A stretch of 64,000 nucleotides of DNA from Chitinophaga ginsengisegetis (GTDB lineage: Bacteria; Bacteroidota; Bacteroidia; Chitinophagales; Chitinophagaceae): the NCBI RefSeq assembly GCF_900168065.1, contig NZ_FUZZ01000001.1, positions 1,488,001 through 1,552,000 of the forward strand. Reading direction: 5' to 3'. Below are positions 8,781 to 17,610 of the stretch, in pieces. Within the stretch, counting starts at the first letter, position 1. Each line of letters opens with the position of its first letter. A program made the translations under genes and the position numbers. The notes beneath the pieces are model-generated. The model did not search any database, had not been told where the DNA came from, and saw only the letters and a list, made by a program, of their open reading frames with translations.

Positions 8781-10406
8781 TCAATACCCCGGATTCTGCT
8801 TCAGATTATTATTCTTCTGAATCTCCGTTCTGGGTATCGGGAATAGCGTGCGGTTAATATTATTAGTGGCGGCATGCGACAACCACGATTTTTTCGTAAA
8901 GGCGCCAAACCGGATCATATCGGTGCGGCGATGGCCTTCCTGGTCAAACTCCCAGCCCAGTTCATCCAAAAACCGTCCGAATACAAGATCCGCACCGCCT
9001 TCATTGCTGAACTGATTATTCACAGCATCCTTCATACCATACTGGTAGGCACTGCCGCCTATCAGCTGGGCGCCCGTTACCACTGCTTTGGAAGGATTGG
9101 CGGAAAAATCCCTTTGCCTTACCTGTGTAACAATGGCCGCAGCCTCATCGGCCTTGCCTGTACGAAGCAAACTTTCCGCTTTCATCATCAGCACCTCGGC
9201 ATAGCGGAACAGTGGGTAATCATTACTCAACCGGTTAGTGGAGCCCATCTTTATTTCAAATTTTCCTAAACGGAAACCATGCACCGATTCTCCCTTTTCC
9301 AAACCGGGTAATTCATTTACAAAGCTCAGCGGCTTACCGGCGAAATCGCCCTGCGCCACATACAACATCTGGCCGCCGGCGGTATACTGTTGTCCTTTGA
9401 TCCAGTTATTCTGATACCGGGCATCAGCAGGATCAAAGGTGCTGATGAACTGGGGGATGGCACAGATGCCGCCCCAGGGCGTATTCTTCAGGTTATAGGT
9501 CGCCTGGTTTTCCTGCTGCAGTGTTTGCATATGAAGATCAAAGGCGTTCCAGTTATTGGTATAATCCTCATCCATCGGAATAGCCAGTATTATTTCTTTT
9601 GAATTCTGGTTCTCTGTTATAAACACACTTTTCTGCGCCGGTTCCAGGATATATCCCGCGCCGGATTTGATGACGCTATCACAGGCACTGATACATTTTT
9701 CCCATTGAGGTGTGCCGGTATACACGCCTGCATTCAGGTACATTTTAGCCAGCAGCGTAAAGGCTGCCCATTTGTTGAATTTGCCGTAGGTAGCTACCGT
9801 ATTGTCTTTGCTCAGAAAAGGAATATTATCGGTAAGATCCTTTACGATGAATTCATACACTTCCTTACGCGTACTCTGTTCGGGCAAAAATCCTGAGGGC
9901 AAATCAAACTGTGTTACAATAGGAACATTTCCGTAAAAGTCGCACAGGATGGCATAGTACGACGCACGGAGCACTTTCAGTTCTGCAAGTGTGGCTTCCT
10001 TCCCTTCCGTAATAGGGATCAGGCCGGATTCAATCTGGTAAATGATCCTGTTACAGTTGGTGATGCCCGCATAAGTCCTGGACCAGGTTTGGTTTACCAC
10101 ATCATCATCGGTAGTCCAGGTATGTTTATGCAAACGCTGGTATACGCCGTCATCAAACCATCCCCACGGACGTTTGGGTATTACCAGCTGATCGCCGGTC
10201 ACTTCCTGCGCCCGCCAGAGGCCATTCCAGTCAAGCAATATAAACCGCCATTGCGAGTACCCTGCACCCACCAGCGCGGCTATATCATCTTTGGTAGGAT
10301 TAAACTGCGTGGAGATGATAGTGGTATATGGTGTATCTTTTAATTTGGTACACGCCGACAGTAAAACAATAACCATCAGCAGATTTATTTTACGAAGCAT
10401 TTTCAT
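8781..10406 (-). CDS. susD: RagB/SusD family outer-membrane glycan-binding lipoprotein
   Basis: A 541-residue lipoprotein with lipobox LSAC (Cys19). It has the SusD layout: N-terminal helical repeats including the YAGITNCNRIIYQIE region, the LRASYYAILCDFYGNVPIV segment, and the C-terminal FPIPRTEIQKN...NPGY ending typical of the family. SusD proteins sit on the cell surface over the SusC barrel and capture glycan pieces. It starts 18 bases after the SusC stop codon, so the two form one unit. Confidence 0.95.
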   Translation of the reverse strand: MKMLRKINLLMVIVLLSACTKLKDTPYTTIISTQFNPTKDDIAALVGAGYSQWRFILLDWNGLWRAQEVTGDQLVIPKRPWGWFDDGVYQRLHKHTWTTDDDVVNQTWSRTYAGITNCNRIIYQIESGLIPITEGKEATLAELKVLRASYYAILCDFYGNVPIVTQFDLPSGFLPEQSTRKEVYEFIVKDLTDNIPFLSKDNTVATYGKFNKWAAFTLLAKMYLNAGVYTGTPQWEKCISACDSVIKSGAGYILEPAQKSVFITENQNSKEIILAIPMDEDYTNNWNAFDLHMQTLQQENQATYNLKNTPWGGICAIPQFISTFDPADARYQNNWIKGQQYTAGGQMLYVAQGDFAGKPLSFVNELPGLEKGESVHGFRLGKFEIKMGSTNRLSNDYPLFRYAEVLMMKAESLLRTGKADEAAAIVTQVRQRDFSANPSKAVVTGAQLIGGSAYQYGMKDAVNNQFSNEGGADLVFGRFLDELGWEFDQEGHRRTDMIRFGAFTKKSWLSHAATNNINRTLFPIPRTEIQKNNNLKQNPGY

Positions 10407-10424
10407 ACACGTGTTTTTGGAAGA

Positions 10425-13400
10425 TTAGAAATTCAGGTTCACACCGGCGGTAAAGGAACGGACAGACGGGTACTTGTCGCGGTCGTCCATACCGGGGTTC
10501 AATCCCAACCTGTTTACTTCGGGGTCCAGTCCTTTGTACTTTGTGATAACGAAAGTATTCAGCGAGGAAACATAGAAACGGGCGCCTTTAAGATACTTGT
10601 TCTTTATCTGTGGAAAAGTGTAGCCCAGTGTAATGTTATCTATCTTCCAGAAATCGCCGTTTTCTACATAATAGCTGTTGAACTCGAGTGCATTTACATT
10701 TAATACTTTCTTTCCAAAAACAGGATCATACGCCGATTTCAGGATATTATAATTCTGGATAGATGGGTTCTCCATATACATCCTTTGCGAATTAATGATC
10801 TGGTACCCGAAAGCGCCGCGCATAGTGATACTGAGATCAAAGTGTTTGTAAGAGAAATTATTATTCCAGCCTGCATAGTATTTTGGCAAGCCGTTACCAA
10901 TTACTTTCTTGTCTTCAAAAGCATGTGCAAAATTATCGTAGTTCACCGGCTTACCATCTCTTCCTTCGTATATCCATTTCCCGTTATCGTCTATATCAAT
11001 CACTTTATATCCGTAAAAATCACCGATGCCTTTGCCGATGGTTACAATGTTGGTAAATGTCTGGATGGGAACCCCTGCTGCACCGGTAGTGAAGTAAGGT
11101 GTAGTAGTCTGGTATAATTCGTTGGAAAGGCTGATTAATTTATTGCTGTTGGTAGAGAAGTTAACACTGGTATTCCAGGTGAAATCTTTTGCTTTTACCG
11201 GGATAAAGTTCAGCATTATCTCAATACCTTTATTTTCCATTTTACCTACGTTCGCGGTAGTGGTGCGGTAGAGATTTGGCGGGCTGGGCACTTCATAATT
11301 ATACAGCAGGCCCTTGATCCGGCGGTTGTATACATCCACACTACCGCTGATGCGGCCCCTCAGCATACTAAAGTCCAGCCCTATGTTGGCTTCAGCTTTC
11401 TCTTCCCAGCGGATAAACGGATTGGCATTGGTGGAGGGCACCAGGATACGGGACCATTTGCCATTGGTGTATACATAGTCGCCATAACCGATCAGCGGCT
11501 GACTTAAAAACCCATCCTTTGGCGGGTTCCCGGTAATACCATATCCAGCGCGCAGTTTCAGGTCATCAAACAGCCGTTGCTGTTTCATGAAGCTTTCGTT
11601 TGAAATTCTCCAGCCACCGGATACCGCCCAGAAATTACCCCAGGGGTTCTTCGCGCCAAACAACTGGCTGGCTCCTTCCCTTCTCAGGCTGGCCATCAGC
11701 AGGTAGCGGTCTTCGTAGCTATAGTTCAGTCGTCCAAAAAAACTGATCAGGTTTGATTCTGTTTTATAACTGCTGATATTCGCCAGCTGGTTCTTGATCC
11801 CTTCTCCCAAACCAATATTGTTATAGCCAAAAAGATCTGTCGGAAAATCCTGGTTGTCGGAATAGTTACCGGAAGATTCATTCTCCTGGTAGCCATATCC
11901 ACCTAACAATGTGAAGTGATGCGCATTGAACGACCGGGTATATTCCGCCGTCCATTCCGTGAGGCGGTCGATAGACAGATCTGAAGCTACCGATGCAAAG
12001 CCATTCACGCCGCTTTTGATATTAGAGATATGCTTCTTCGTTTCCGCGTAACCTTTGTTGGAATTAAAGCGTGCATAGGAGAATAAGGCCGACAGCTTCA
12101 AATTATTAATAGGCCTGTAGGTAAGTGTAGCGTTCATGCGGGAATTTACATTCTTGGCTTCGCCATCGCTTTCATACAGCAATGCCATTGGATTCTCGTA
12201 ATCAAAGTTGCCGGTTTGCTCGTAGAAGTCGCCGTTCTCTTTACGCACCGGTTCTGTAGGATTCCTGATTACTGTTTGACGGTAGATCCATCCGTTAAAA
12301 CTATTATCGCCGTTATTATTACGGGTGTAGTTATTGGTTTGGTTCAGGATACCGATATTCAGTTTCAGTTTATCATCCAGCATGCTGTGGTTTACATCGA
12401 TCCTGCCGGAGAAAGTATTGTTATCACTTTTTCTAAAGATCCCCTGTAACGCGCGATAGTTAGCAGAAGCGAGGTAGTTGGTGGTAGCATTACCACCGCG
12501 GATGGTAAGATTATGCACCTGTGTAAACGGTGTGCGGGTGGCTTCTTTCAGCCAGTCGGTGGAGCCGCCTGCATCCCAGGAAGCGAGCCTGGTGCCGGCT
12601 TTGATCTGATCCCGGTAATCCTGTGCGGTGAGCATATCCAGTTTTTTGGAGATCATTTGCGTGGTAGCATAGCCGCTGTAATCCACGGAATTGGCAAAGG
12701 TACCTTTAGCTCTTTTTGTGGTGATGATGATCACGCCATTGGAACCTCTTACACCATAGATAGCCGCAGAGGAGCCATCTTTCAATACATCCACCGATTC
12801 AATATCTTCAGGGGCTACTGTTTTCAGATCGCCGGGGATACCATCGACGATAACGAGGGGGTTGGCATTGGCGCCGAATAAGGTGGTGTTACCGCGCAGC
12901 AATATCTGCGATCCATCGGTAGGGTTGCCGCTGGGCGTAGCAACGGTTAAACCTGCAACTTTTCCCTGCAGCAGTTGTCCGGCATCCAGTACCGGGCCTT
13001 TCACAAAGTTAGCGGACTTCACAGTGGCTACGGCGCTGGTTACATCACCTCTGCGTTGCGTACCATAACCAATTACCACTGCTTCGCGGAGACTTGCTAT
13101 GGACCCCTGCATCACTACGTCTATTACTGTTTTGTTACCTACCAGCGCTTCTTCATCCTGGAAGCCGATATAAGAAAACACCAGTACGGCGCCGGGATCA
13201 ACGGCAATGCGGTATTTTCCCTCCGCATCTGTAGAAGTGCCTGTCTGCCCGTTTTTAACTTTTACGCTTACGCCGGGTAGAGCTTCATTCTTATCATCGG
13301 TTACCTTTCCCTGTACGGTTACCTGTTGTATGGGTATCTCATTACTGATGATTTCCGTGCGTGGGGTTTCTTTTTCCACAATAATGATCAGGTTATCTTT

Positions 13401-13733
13401 CTGCAGATAACTGAGCTTTGTATTTTTCAGTAGTTTGTCCAGCACAACCGACAGTGGCTGCCGGTTTGCGGATACGGACAAGCGCGTATATTCCGCTACC
13501 AGTTTATCATTGTATACAAATGACAGTCCGCTTTTCTTTTCCATCTCTGTTAAAACATCCTGCAGGGAGCGGTTTTCCAGCTGCACATCTATTTTTACTT
13601 CCCTGGCTGTTTGCCCTGTTAAGGCGCCTGCAAACAGCAATTGCGTTCCAAGTGAAATGAGTAGGAATATCCTGCAGCCGGTGCGCATCGTTTTCCGGAT
13701 GGCATAGAGATGACACCAAATGAATTGCTTCAT
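10425..13733 (-). CDS. susC: SusC/RagA TonB-linked outer-membrane transporter with STN domain
   Basis: A 1102-residue outer-membrane protein. After a signal peptide it has an STN domain (about 50-115), a carboxypeptidase-regulatory-like beta domain (about 137-210: VQGKVTDDKNEALPGVSVKVK), a TonB plug beginning at REAVVIGYGTQRRGDVTSAV, and a C-terminal beta barrel ending in ...FTAGVNLNF. It imports oligosaccharides with energy from TonB. The STN domain is what lets such transporters signal to a FecR anti-sigma factor, which fits the FecR gene directly upstream. Translation may start at the given ATG or at Met16 (13688). Confidence 0.95.
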   Translation of the reverse strand: MKQFIWCHLYAIRKTMRTGCRIFLLISLGTQLLFAGALTGQTAREVKIDVQLENRSLQDVLTEMEKKSGLSFVYNDKLVAEYTRLSVSANRQPLSVVLDKLLKNTKLSYLQKDNLIIIVEKETPRTEIISNEIPIQQVTVQGKVTDDKNEALPGVSVKVKNGQTGTSTDAEGKYRIAVDPGAVLVFSYIGFQDEEALVGNKTVIDVVMQGSIASLREAVVIGYGTQRRGDVTSAVATVKSANFVKGPVLDAGQLLQGKVAGLTVATPSGNPTDGSQILLRGNTTLFGANANPLVIVDGIPGDLKTVAPEDIESVDVLKDGSSAAIYGVRGSNGVIIITTKRAKGTFANSVDYSGYATTQMISKKLDMLTAQDYRDQIKAGTRLASWDAGGSTDWLKEATRTPFTQVHNLTIRGGNATTNYLASANYRALQGIFRKSDNNTFSGRIDVNHSMLDDKLKLNIGILNQTNNYTRNNNGDNSFNGWIYRQTVIRNPTEPVRKENGDFYEQTGNFDYENPMALLYESDGEAKNVNSRMNATLTYRPINNLKLSALFSYARFNSNKGYAETKKHISNIKSGVNGFASVASDLSIDRLTEWTAEYTRSFNAHHFTLLGGYGYQENESSGNYSDNQDFPTDLFGYNNIGLGEGIKNQLANISSYKTESNLISFFGRLNYSYEDRYLLMASLRREGASQLFGAKNPWGNFWAVSGGWRISNESFMKQQRLFDDLKLRAGYGITGNPPKDGFLSQPLIGYGDYVYTNGKWSRILVPSTNANPFIRWEEKAEANIGLDFSMLRGRISGSVDVYNRRIKGLLYNYEVPSPPNLYRTTTANVGKMENKGIEIMLNFIPVKAKDFTWNTSVNFSTNSNKLISLSNELYQTTTPYFTTGAAGVPIQTFTNIVTIGKGIGDFYGYKVIDIDDNGKWIYEGRDGKPVNYDNFAHAFEDKKVIGNGLPKYYAGWNNNFSYKHFDLSITMRGAFGYQIINSQRMYMENPSIQNYNILKSAYDPVFGKKVLNVNALEFNSYYVENGDFWKIDNITLGYTFPQIKNKYLKGARFYVSSLNTFVITKYKGLDPEVNRLGLNPGMDDRDKYPSVRSFTAGVNLNF

Positions 13734-13766
13734 ACATTTGAGAGTTTTGGTTAAAGTAAAATGCGA

Positions 13767-14708
13767 TTAGAATTGTACTACCTTGTTCCTGATAGACCAG
13801 TTAAGTTTGTTGGCTTTAGCGATGGCGAAAAGAATTTTCTCCAATGAATCGGTGGAGCTGAAATTTGCTGTAAAACGTATTCCCTTCGTAGCTTCATCTT
13901 TAAAAACTATTTTAACATCATAAATATTCTCCAGCAGAACGGCCACGTGCTGCAGTGTTTCATTTCTGAAGGCTAACTTTCCTGTTACCCAGCCGGTTAC
14001 CGCTGCGGCGTTCACTTTTCTCTTCTGCTGCGATCCGGTAGCGGCGCGGATTACCGCCTGTTCGTCCGGTAGCACCAGCAGTGGTTTTTGTTGTGAAGAT
14101 GTTTCCACCGCCACCTTTCCACGTATAACCGTTACAGTTATTTCGTCCAGTGCTTTGTATGCCTGTACATTGAATACGGTACCCAGTACTGCTGTTTGTA
14201 TACCATTGCTTGTTACTGTAAAGGGATGCGCCTGATCGGTGGTTACGTCAAAACAGGCTTCACCTTCCAGCAATGTTACGGTTCTGTTCTCCTTAAAATT
14301 TTCCGGGTACCGGATACCTGAACCTGCATTCAGCATTACCATTGATCCATCCGGGAGCGTTACTTTCAATTGCTGCCCCCTGGCGGCCGACCTGGTAACA
14401 TACTGCAAGGCAACAGTAGCGGTGCTTTGATAACGCAGATATGCCCATGTACCCAATGATAAAATAACAATAACGGAGGCGGCTACACGTAATAGCACCG
14501 GAAGATTAAAAAAATTTTGTCTTTTGATTTGTCCATCGATGCGGTTTTTCAACCGCTGCATCACCAGTTCCCTGTCTGCCGGCAACTCCTCCCCGCTTCC
14601 TTCTTCTGAAAGGCGGTCGAACCACTGCTCCATCCACTCTTTTTGTTCCGGCGTACATTTCCCTTCCAGGTAAAGTTCCAGCAGCGTGTTAAAGTCTGTT
14701 TCATTCAT
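13767..14708 (-). CDS. fecR: FecR family anti-sigma factor
   Basis: A 313-residue inner-membrane protein with a cytoplasmic N-terminal region, one membrane helix (about 70-90), a periplasmic FecR domain (LPDGSMVMLNAGSGIRYPENF, about 115-210) and a C-terminal DUF4974-type domain ending in RNKVVQF. It should hold the neighbouring ECF sigma factor inactive until the SusC STN domain reports substrate transport. It lies between the sigma gene (96 bases upstream) and SusC (33 bases downstream). Confidence 0.93.
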   Translation of the reverse strand: MNETDFNTLLELYLEGKCTPEQKEWMEQWFDRLSEEGSGEELPADRELVMQRLKNRIDGQIKRQNFFNLPVLLRVAASVIVILSLGTWAYLRYQSTATVALQYVTRSAARGQQLKVTLPDGSMVMLNAGSGIRYPENFKENRTVTLLEGEACFDVTTDQAHPFTVTSNGIQTAVLGTVFNVQAYKALDEITVTVIRGKVAVETSSQQKPLLVLPDEQAVIRAATGSQQKRKVNAAAVTGWVTGKLAFRNETLQHVAVLLENIYDVKIVFKDEATKGIRFTANFSSTDSLEKILFAIAKANKLNWSIRNKVVQF

Positions 14709-14804
14709 AACGGCTGTTTTTCTTTGTATAGGAACACGTGGTTAATATAGAAGTGTATAAAAAGAAGGGATGGTAGTAGATAACCTGAATATTTTTTTGA
14801 GAAA

Positions 14805-15359
14805 TTATACATTCAGTTTCAGATGCAGGTATTTCAATGCGTTGCTGATCTGCTTCTTCACTGTTTTATCAGAGATATTCAGTTTATGCGCAATTTCTTT
14901 ATGAGAAAGTTCTTCTGTTCTGCTAAGGAGAAATACCTCCCGCATTTTCAGCGGCAGCTTATCTATTTCACGGTTTACCAGCAGGGAAAGCTCATTGGCG
15001 GCCAGTTGCCGTTCAAAGAGATCGTCTGCCTCCGTGAAGAGGATGCTCCAGGATTTGCGGAAATGATTTCTTTTGATTTCCTGGCGGATGTACCGGAAGC
15101 CGCCATACCGTACGCAGGAGTAAAGATAGGTATACAGGGAATCTACGTTGTGCAGGTTGCTGCGGCGTTTCCACAGGGACACAAATATCTCCTGCAGGAT
15201 ATCCTCCGCTTCTGTGGTATCCTTAATTGCCTTTACCAGGTAGCAATACAGCTGCTCCCAGTAACGCATATAGATCACGTCAAAGGCTTCCTTGCTATCC
15301 TCTTTCAGCAAATTTAAAAGAATATCGTCTGCATATTGTTGAAGATGCACACCATTCAT
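14805..15359 (-). CDS. ECF sigma-70 factor
   Basis: A 184-residue RNA polymerase sigma factor of the FecI-like Bacteroidota type. Region 2 is seen in AFDVIYMRYWEQLYCYLVKAIKDTTEAEDILQEIFVSLW and region 4 in LPLKMREVFLLSRTEELSHKEIAHKLNISDKTVKKQISNALKYL. It opens the PUL transcription unit and should direct transcription of the SusCD genes when released by FecR. Confidence 0.95.
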   Translation of the reverse strand: MNGVHLQQYADDILLNLLKEDSKEAFDVIYMRYWEQLYCYLVKAIKDTTEAEDILQEIFVSLWKRRSNLHNVDSLYTYLYSCVRYGGFRYIRQEIKRNHFRKSWSILFTEADDLFERQLAANELSLLVNREIDKLPLKMREVFLLSRTEELSHKEIAHKLNISDKTVKKQISNALKYLHLKLNV

Positions 15360-15592
15360 AAGTGGAAAATTAACATAAACGTGAAACCTGTCTTTACCTA
15401 CGGCATTCTGTTCCTTCCCGGAACGTGAGAATTATTAATTGTCTAATATACAATTAATAGTAATTGACCAGTTATTTTTTTCCAGGTTTTTTAAAATTAT
15501 TACGGGAGATATGATGGATAGGGGCTTTCGGGGAACAAATCAATGGTTAATTGATATTTTATATTAATTGTCGTTTTTACACTAAATACATT

Positions 15593-15615
15593 ACCCGGAA
15601 GAATATCTTCCGGGT
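15593..15615 (-). terminator. Hairpin after NmrA-like gene
   Basis: A perfect 10-base inverted repeat (ACCCGGAAGA / TCTTCCGGGT) with a 3-base loop lies 34 bases past the stop codon of the NmrA-like gene. There is no clean T tract on the - strand, so it is a weak terminator or a processing hairpin. Confidence 0.5.
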
Positions 15616-15648
15616 ACGGGGTAATATAATAGCAAACATCTGGTCTTA

Positions 15649-16533
15649 TTATTTAAACCATTCCGCATAATCTGCAAAAAAAGCGGCGGTAGTACGCGCC
15701 GGCTTACCCAACACCTGCTGCACATCGCTGCTTACATAAGCGGCGTCGCCATTCCGCTGCACTTCCGTATAGGCCATAAAGGTTTGAATGGCCCACTGCG
15801 GCATCCCCTTCATTTCCATCCGTTCCCGGGCTTCCTCCAGGGTAAGCGGTACATAGGTCACCTTGTGATGAATCACTTCTCCTATGATATCAGCCAGCTG
15901 CCAGTAGTTGAGCGCTTCATCGCCGGTAAGGATATACGTTTGCCCCGCATGCTTTGCCGGCTCTTTCAGCACGGTAAATGCCACTTCCGCAATATCCCGG
16001 AGATCGATGTACGCCCGCCTGCCATCGCCGGTGGCCTCGTAAATACCACGCTCTTCTTTTACCCGTTTTGAAAACTCCCCCAGCCAATTCTGCATAAAGC
16101 CGGTCGGCTGCAGGATGGTCCAGTTCAGGCCGGAAGCTTTCAGCAATTCTTCCACTTCCTTATGCGACCGCCCGATAGCCGATTGTACAATGTGCGCGGG
16201 CGAGCTTTTCCCGGCCGCCGCAGAGGATAGTTTCACGAAGTTTTTCACCCCTGCGGCTTTGGCGGCGGTAATTACATTGTGCTGCTCCTCTACAAAGCTG
16301 GTACCCATACCGGATACCAGGAAAATAGCTGCGCTATTCTTCAGGGCGGCAGGCAACGTTTCCGGCCGGCTCATATCCGCGGCTACCCATTCTACAAAAG
16401 GCAGGGGTTCCGCTTTGCCCAGGTCGCGGGTTACTGCAATGGTAGGCATCTGCGCCTGCGATAAAAAACCGAGCAACGCCCTGCCTATTTTTCCTGTTGC
16501 ACCAAACACGGTGCGGTACGGTGTGTTTTCCAT
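15649..16533 (-). CDS. NmrA-like NAD(P)-binding oxidoreductase
   Basis: A 294-residue atypical short-chain dehydrogenase. The dinucleotide-binding motif is FGATGKIGRALLGFL near residue 10, followed by SGMGTSFVEEQHNVITAAKAAGVKNFVKLSSAAA, which is typical of the NmrA / quinone oxidoreductase 2 group. Members reduce quinones or act as redox sensors; the substrate cannot be told. It is divergent from an AraC-type regulator 90 bases away, which may control it. A TAnnTTTG promoter element precedes it. Confidence 0.88.
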   Translation of the reverse strand: MENTPYRTVFGATGKIGRALLGFLSQAQMPTIAVTRDLGKAEPLPFVEWVAADMSRPETLPAALKNSAAIFLVSGMGTSFVEEQHNVITAAKAAGVKNFVKLSSAAAGKSSPAHIVQSAIGRSHKEVEELLKASGLNWTILQPTGFMQNWLGEFSKRVKEERGIYEATGDGRRAYIDLRDIAEVAFTVLKEPAKHAGQTYILTGDEALNYWQLADIIGEVIHHKVTYVPLTLEEARERMEMKGMPQWAIQTFMAYTEVQRNGDAAYVSSDVQQVLGKPARTTAAFFADYAEWFK

Positions 16534-16554
16534 TTTTATGATTTAATTTAGATC

Positions 16555-16562
16555 CAAAGTTA
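16555..16562 (-). promoter_or_regulatory. Promoter -7 element of NmrA-like gene
   Basis: On the - strand this reads TAACTTTG, an exact match to the Bacteroidota -7 consensus TAnnTTTG, with 21 bases between it and the ATG. No clear -33 TTTG is seen. Confidence 0.5.
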
Positions 16563-16623
16563 CCACCCGTACATCCCGGCTGATAACGCATAAGGAACAC
16601 TCACCAACGCAAAAAGAAGTATT

Positions 16624-17550
16624 ATGATCCGCAGATGCCAGGTAACCCATAACGCCCACAAGCCGCCCGTGCAGGAAAAGCAACTGAGTATACAGGACCC
16701 TTCCGGGTTCCGCATTCAACTGGAAGAGATCACTTTTAACGGCGTGGATCTCCGCTGGGGAAGTTACATTAACCACGATGCAAGGGTGCTGTCCTTTCGT
16801 CCGGATAAGCAAGCCATCGTATCACACTTCAGGATCCAGGATGCCAGCGCTGCCAACACACACGCCATCCGCGAAAAACAGTTTGTGGTATACCGCGAAA
16901 CGCCGGAGTCGTACGACCTTTTCATTCCTCCCACCAATAATAAAACACGCTCCTTCTTTGAACTGATTGTTACGGACGATTTCTTTGATCACATCTTCAC
17001 GGAAGAAAGCCGCTTTATGGAACGGTTCCGTGGGTACCAAACCTTTAATAGGCCTGCACCGGAATTTACTGCGCAAATGCTACCGGCTATGCACAGCATC
17101 ATCCATGATATGCAGCATGCTCCTTACAGCGGCGCATTAAGGGCCACCTACCTGGAAACAAAAGCCACGGAGCTGTTCCTGATGCAGGTACTGCAACTGG
17201 ATCAGCCATCGCCGGTTCCTGCGCGGTTAACACCCGGCGATACAGAACGGCTTCACAGCATTAAGCACTACATCGATCTGCACTACGAAAAACCGCTTTC
17301 TATAATGGCGCTGGCCCGTACTGCCGGCATCAACCAGATGAAGCTTAAAAACGGCTTTAAAGCCCTGTTTAATACCACGGTGTTTGGCTACATCTCAGGA
17401 TTGAGAATGCAGGAAGCAAAAAGATTGTTGCTGGAGGAAAAAATGTATGTAAACGAAGTGGCCGACCGGATGGGCTATAAATACCCGCAGCACTTCACGG
17501 CTGCCTTCCGGAAAAAATTCGGCCTGCTTCCGAAAGATCTCAAAAACTAA
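16624..17550 (+). CDS. AraC family transcriptional regulator
   Basis: A 308-residue regulator with an N-terminal sensing region and two helix-turn-helix motifs at the C-terminus (about 220-308: KPLSIMALARTAGINQMKLKNGF and YVNEVADRMGYKYPQHFTAAFRKKFG). The N-domain, with ELIVTDDFFDHIF, resembles the PchR-like subgroup rather than sugar-binding AraC. An AAAAAGAAG stretch precedes the ATG. It is transcribed away from the NmrA-like gene and may regulate it and itself. Confidence 0.9.
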   Translation: MIRRCQVTHNAHKPPVQEKQLSIQDPSGFRIQLEEITFNGVDLRWGSYINHDARVLSFRPDKQAIVSHFRIQDASAANTHAIREKQFVVYRETPESYDLFIPPTNNKTRSFFELIVTDDFFDHIFTEESRFMERFRGYQTFNRPAPEFTAQMLPAMHSIIHDMQHAPYSGALRATYLETKATELFLMQVLQLDQPSPVPARLTPGDTERLHSIKHYIDLHYEKPLSIMALARTAGINQMKLKNGFKALFNTTVFGYISGLRMQEAKRLLLEEKMYVNEVADRMGYKYPQHFTAAFRKKFGLLPKDLKN

Positions 17551-17578
17551 GCTGCCCGCTGTAAACACAACGGGCAGC
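17551..17578 (-). terminator. Hairpin between convergent AraC gene and SusD2
   Basis: An 8-base inverted repeat GCTGCCCG / CGGGCAGC with a 12-base loop follows directly on the AraC stop codon. On the - strand it is followed by TTAGTTTTTG, so it probably ends the second SusCD operon; it may serve both directions. Confidence 0.6.
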
Positions 17579-17610
17579 AGACAGGATGACCAGGTATTTA
17601 TCTCCGGAAA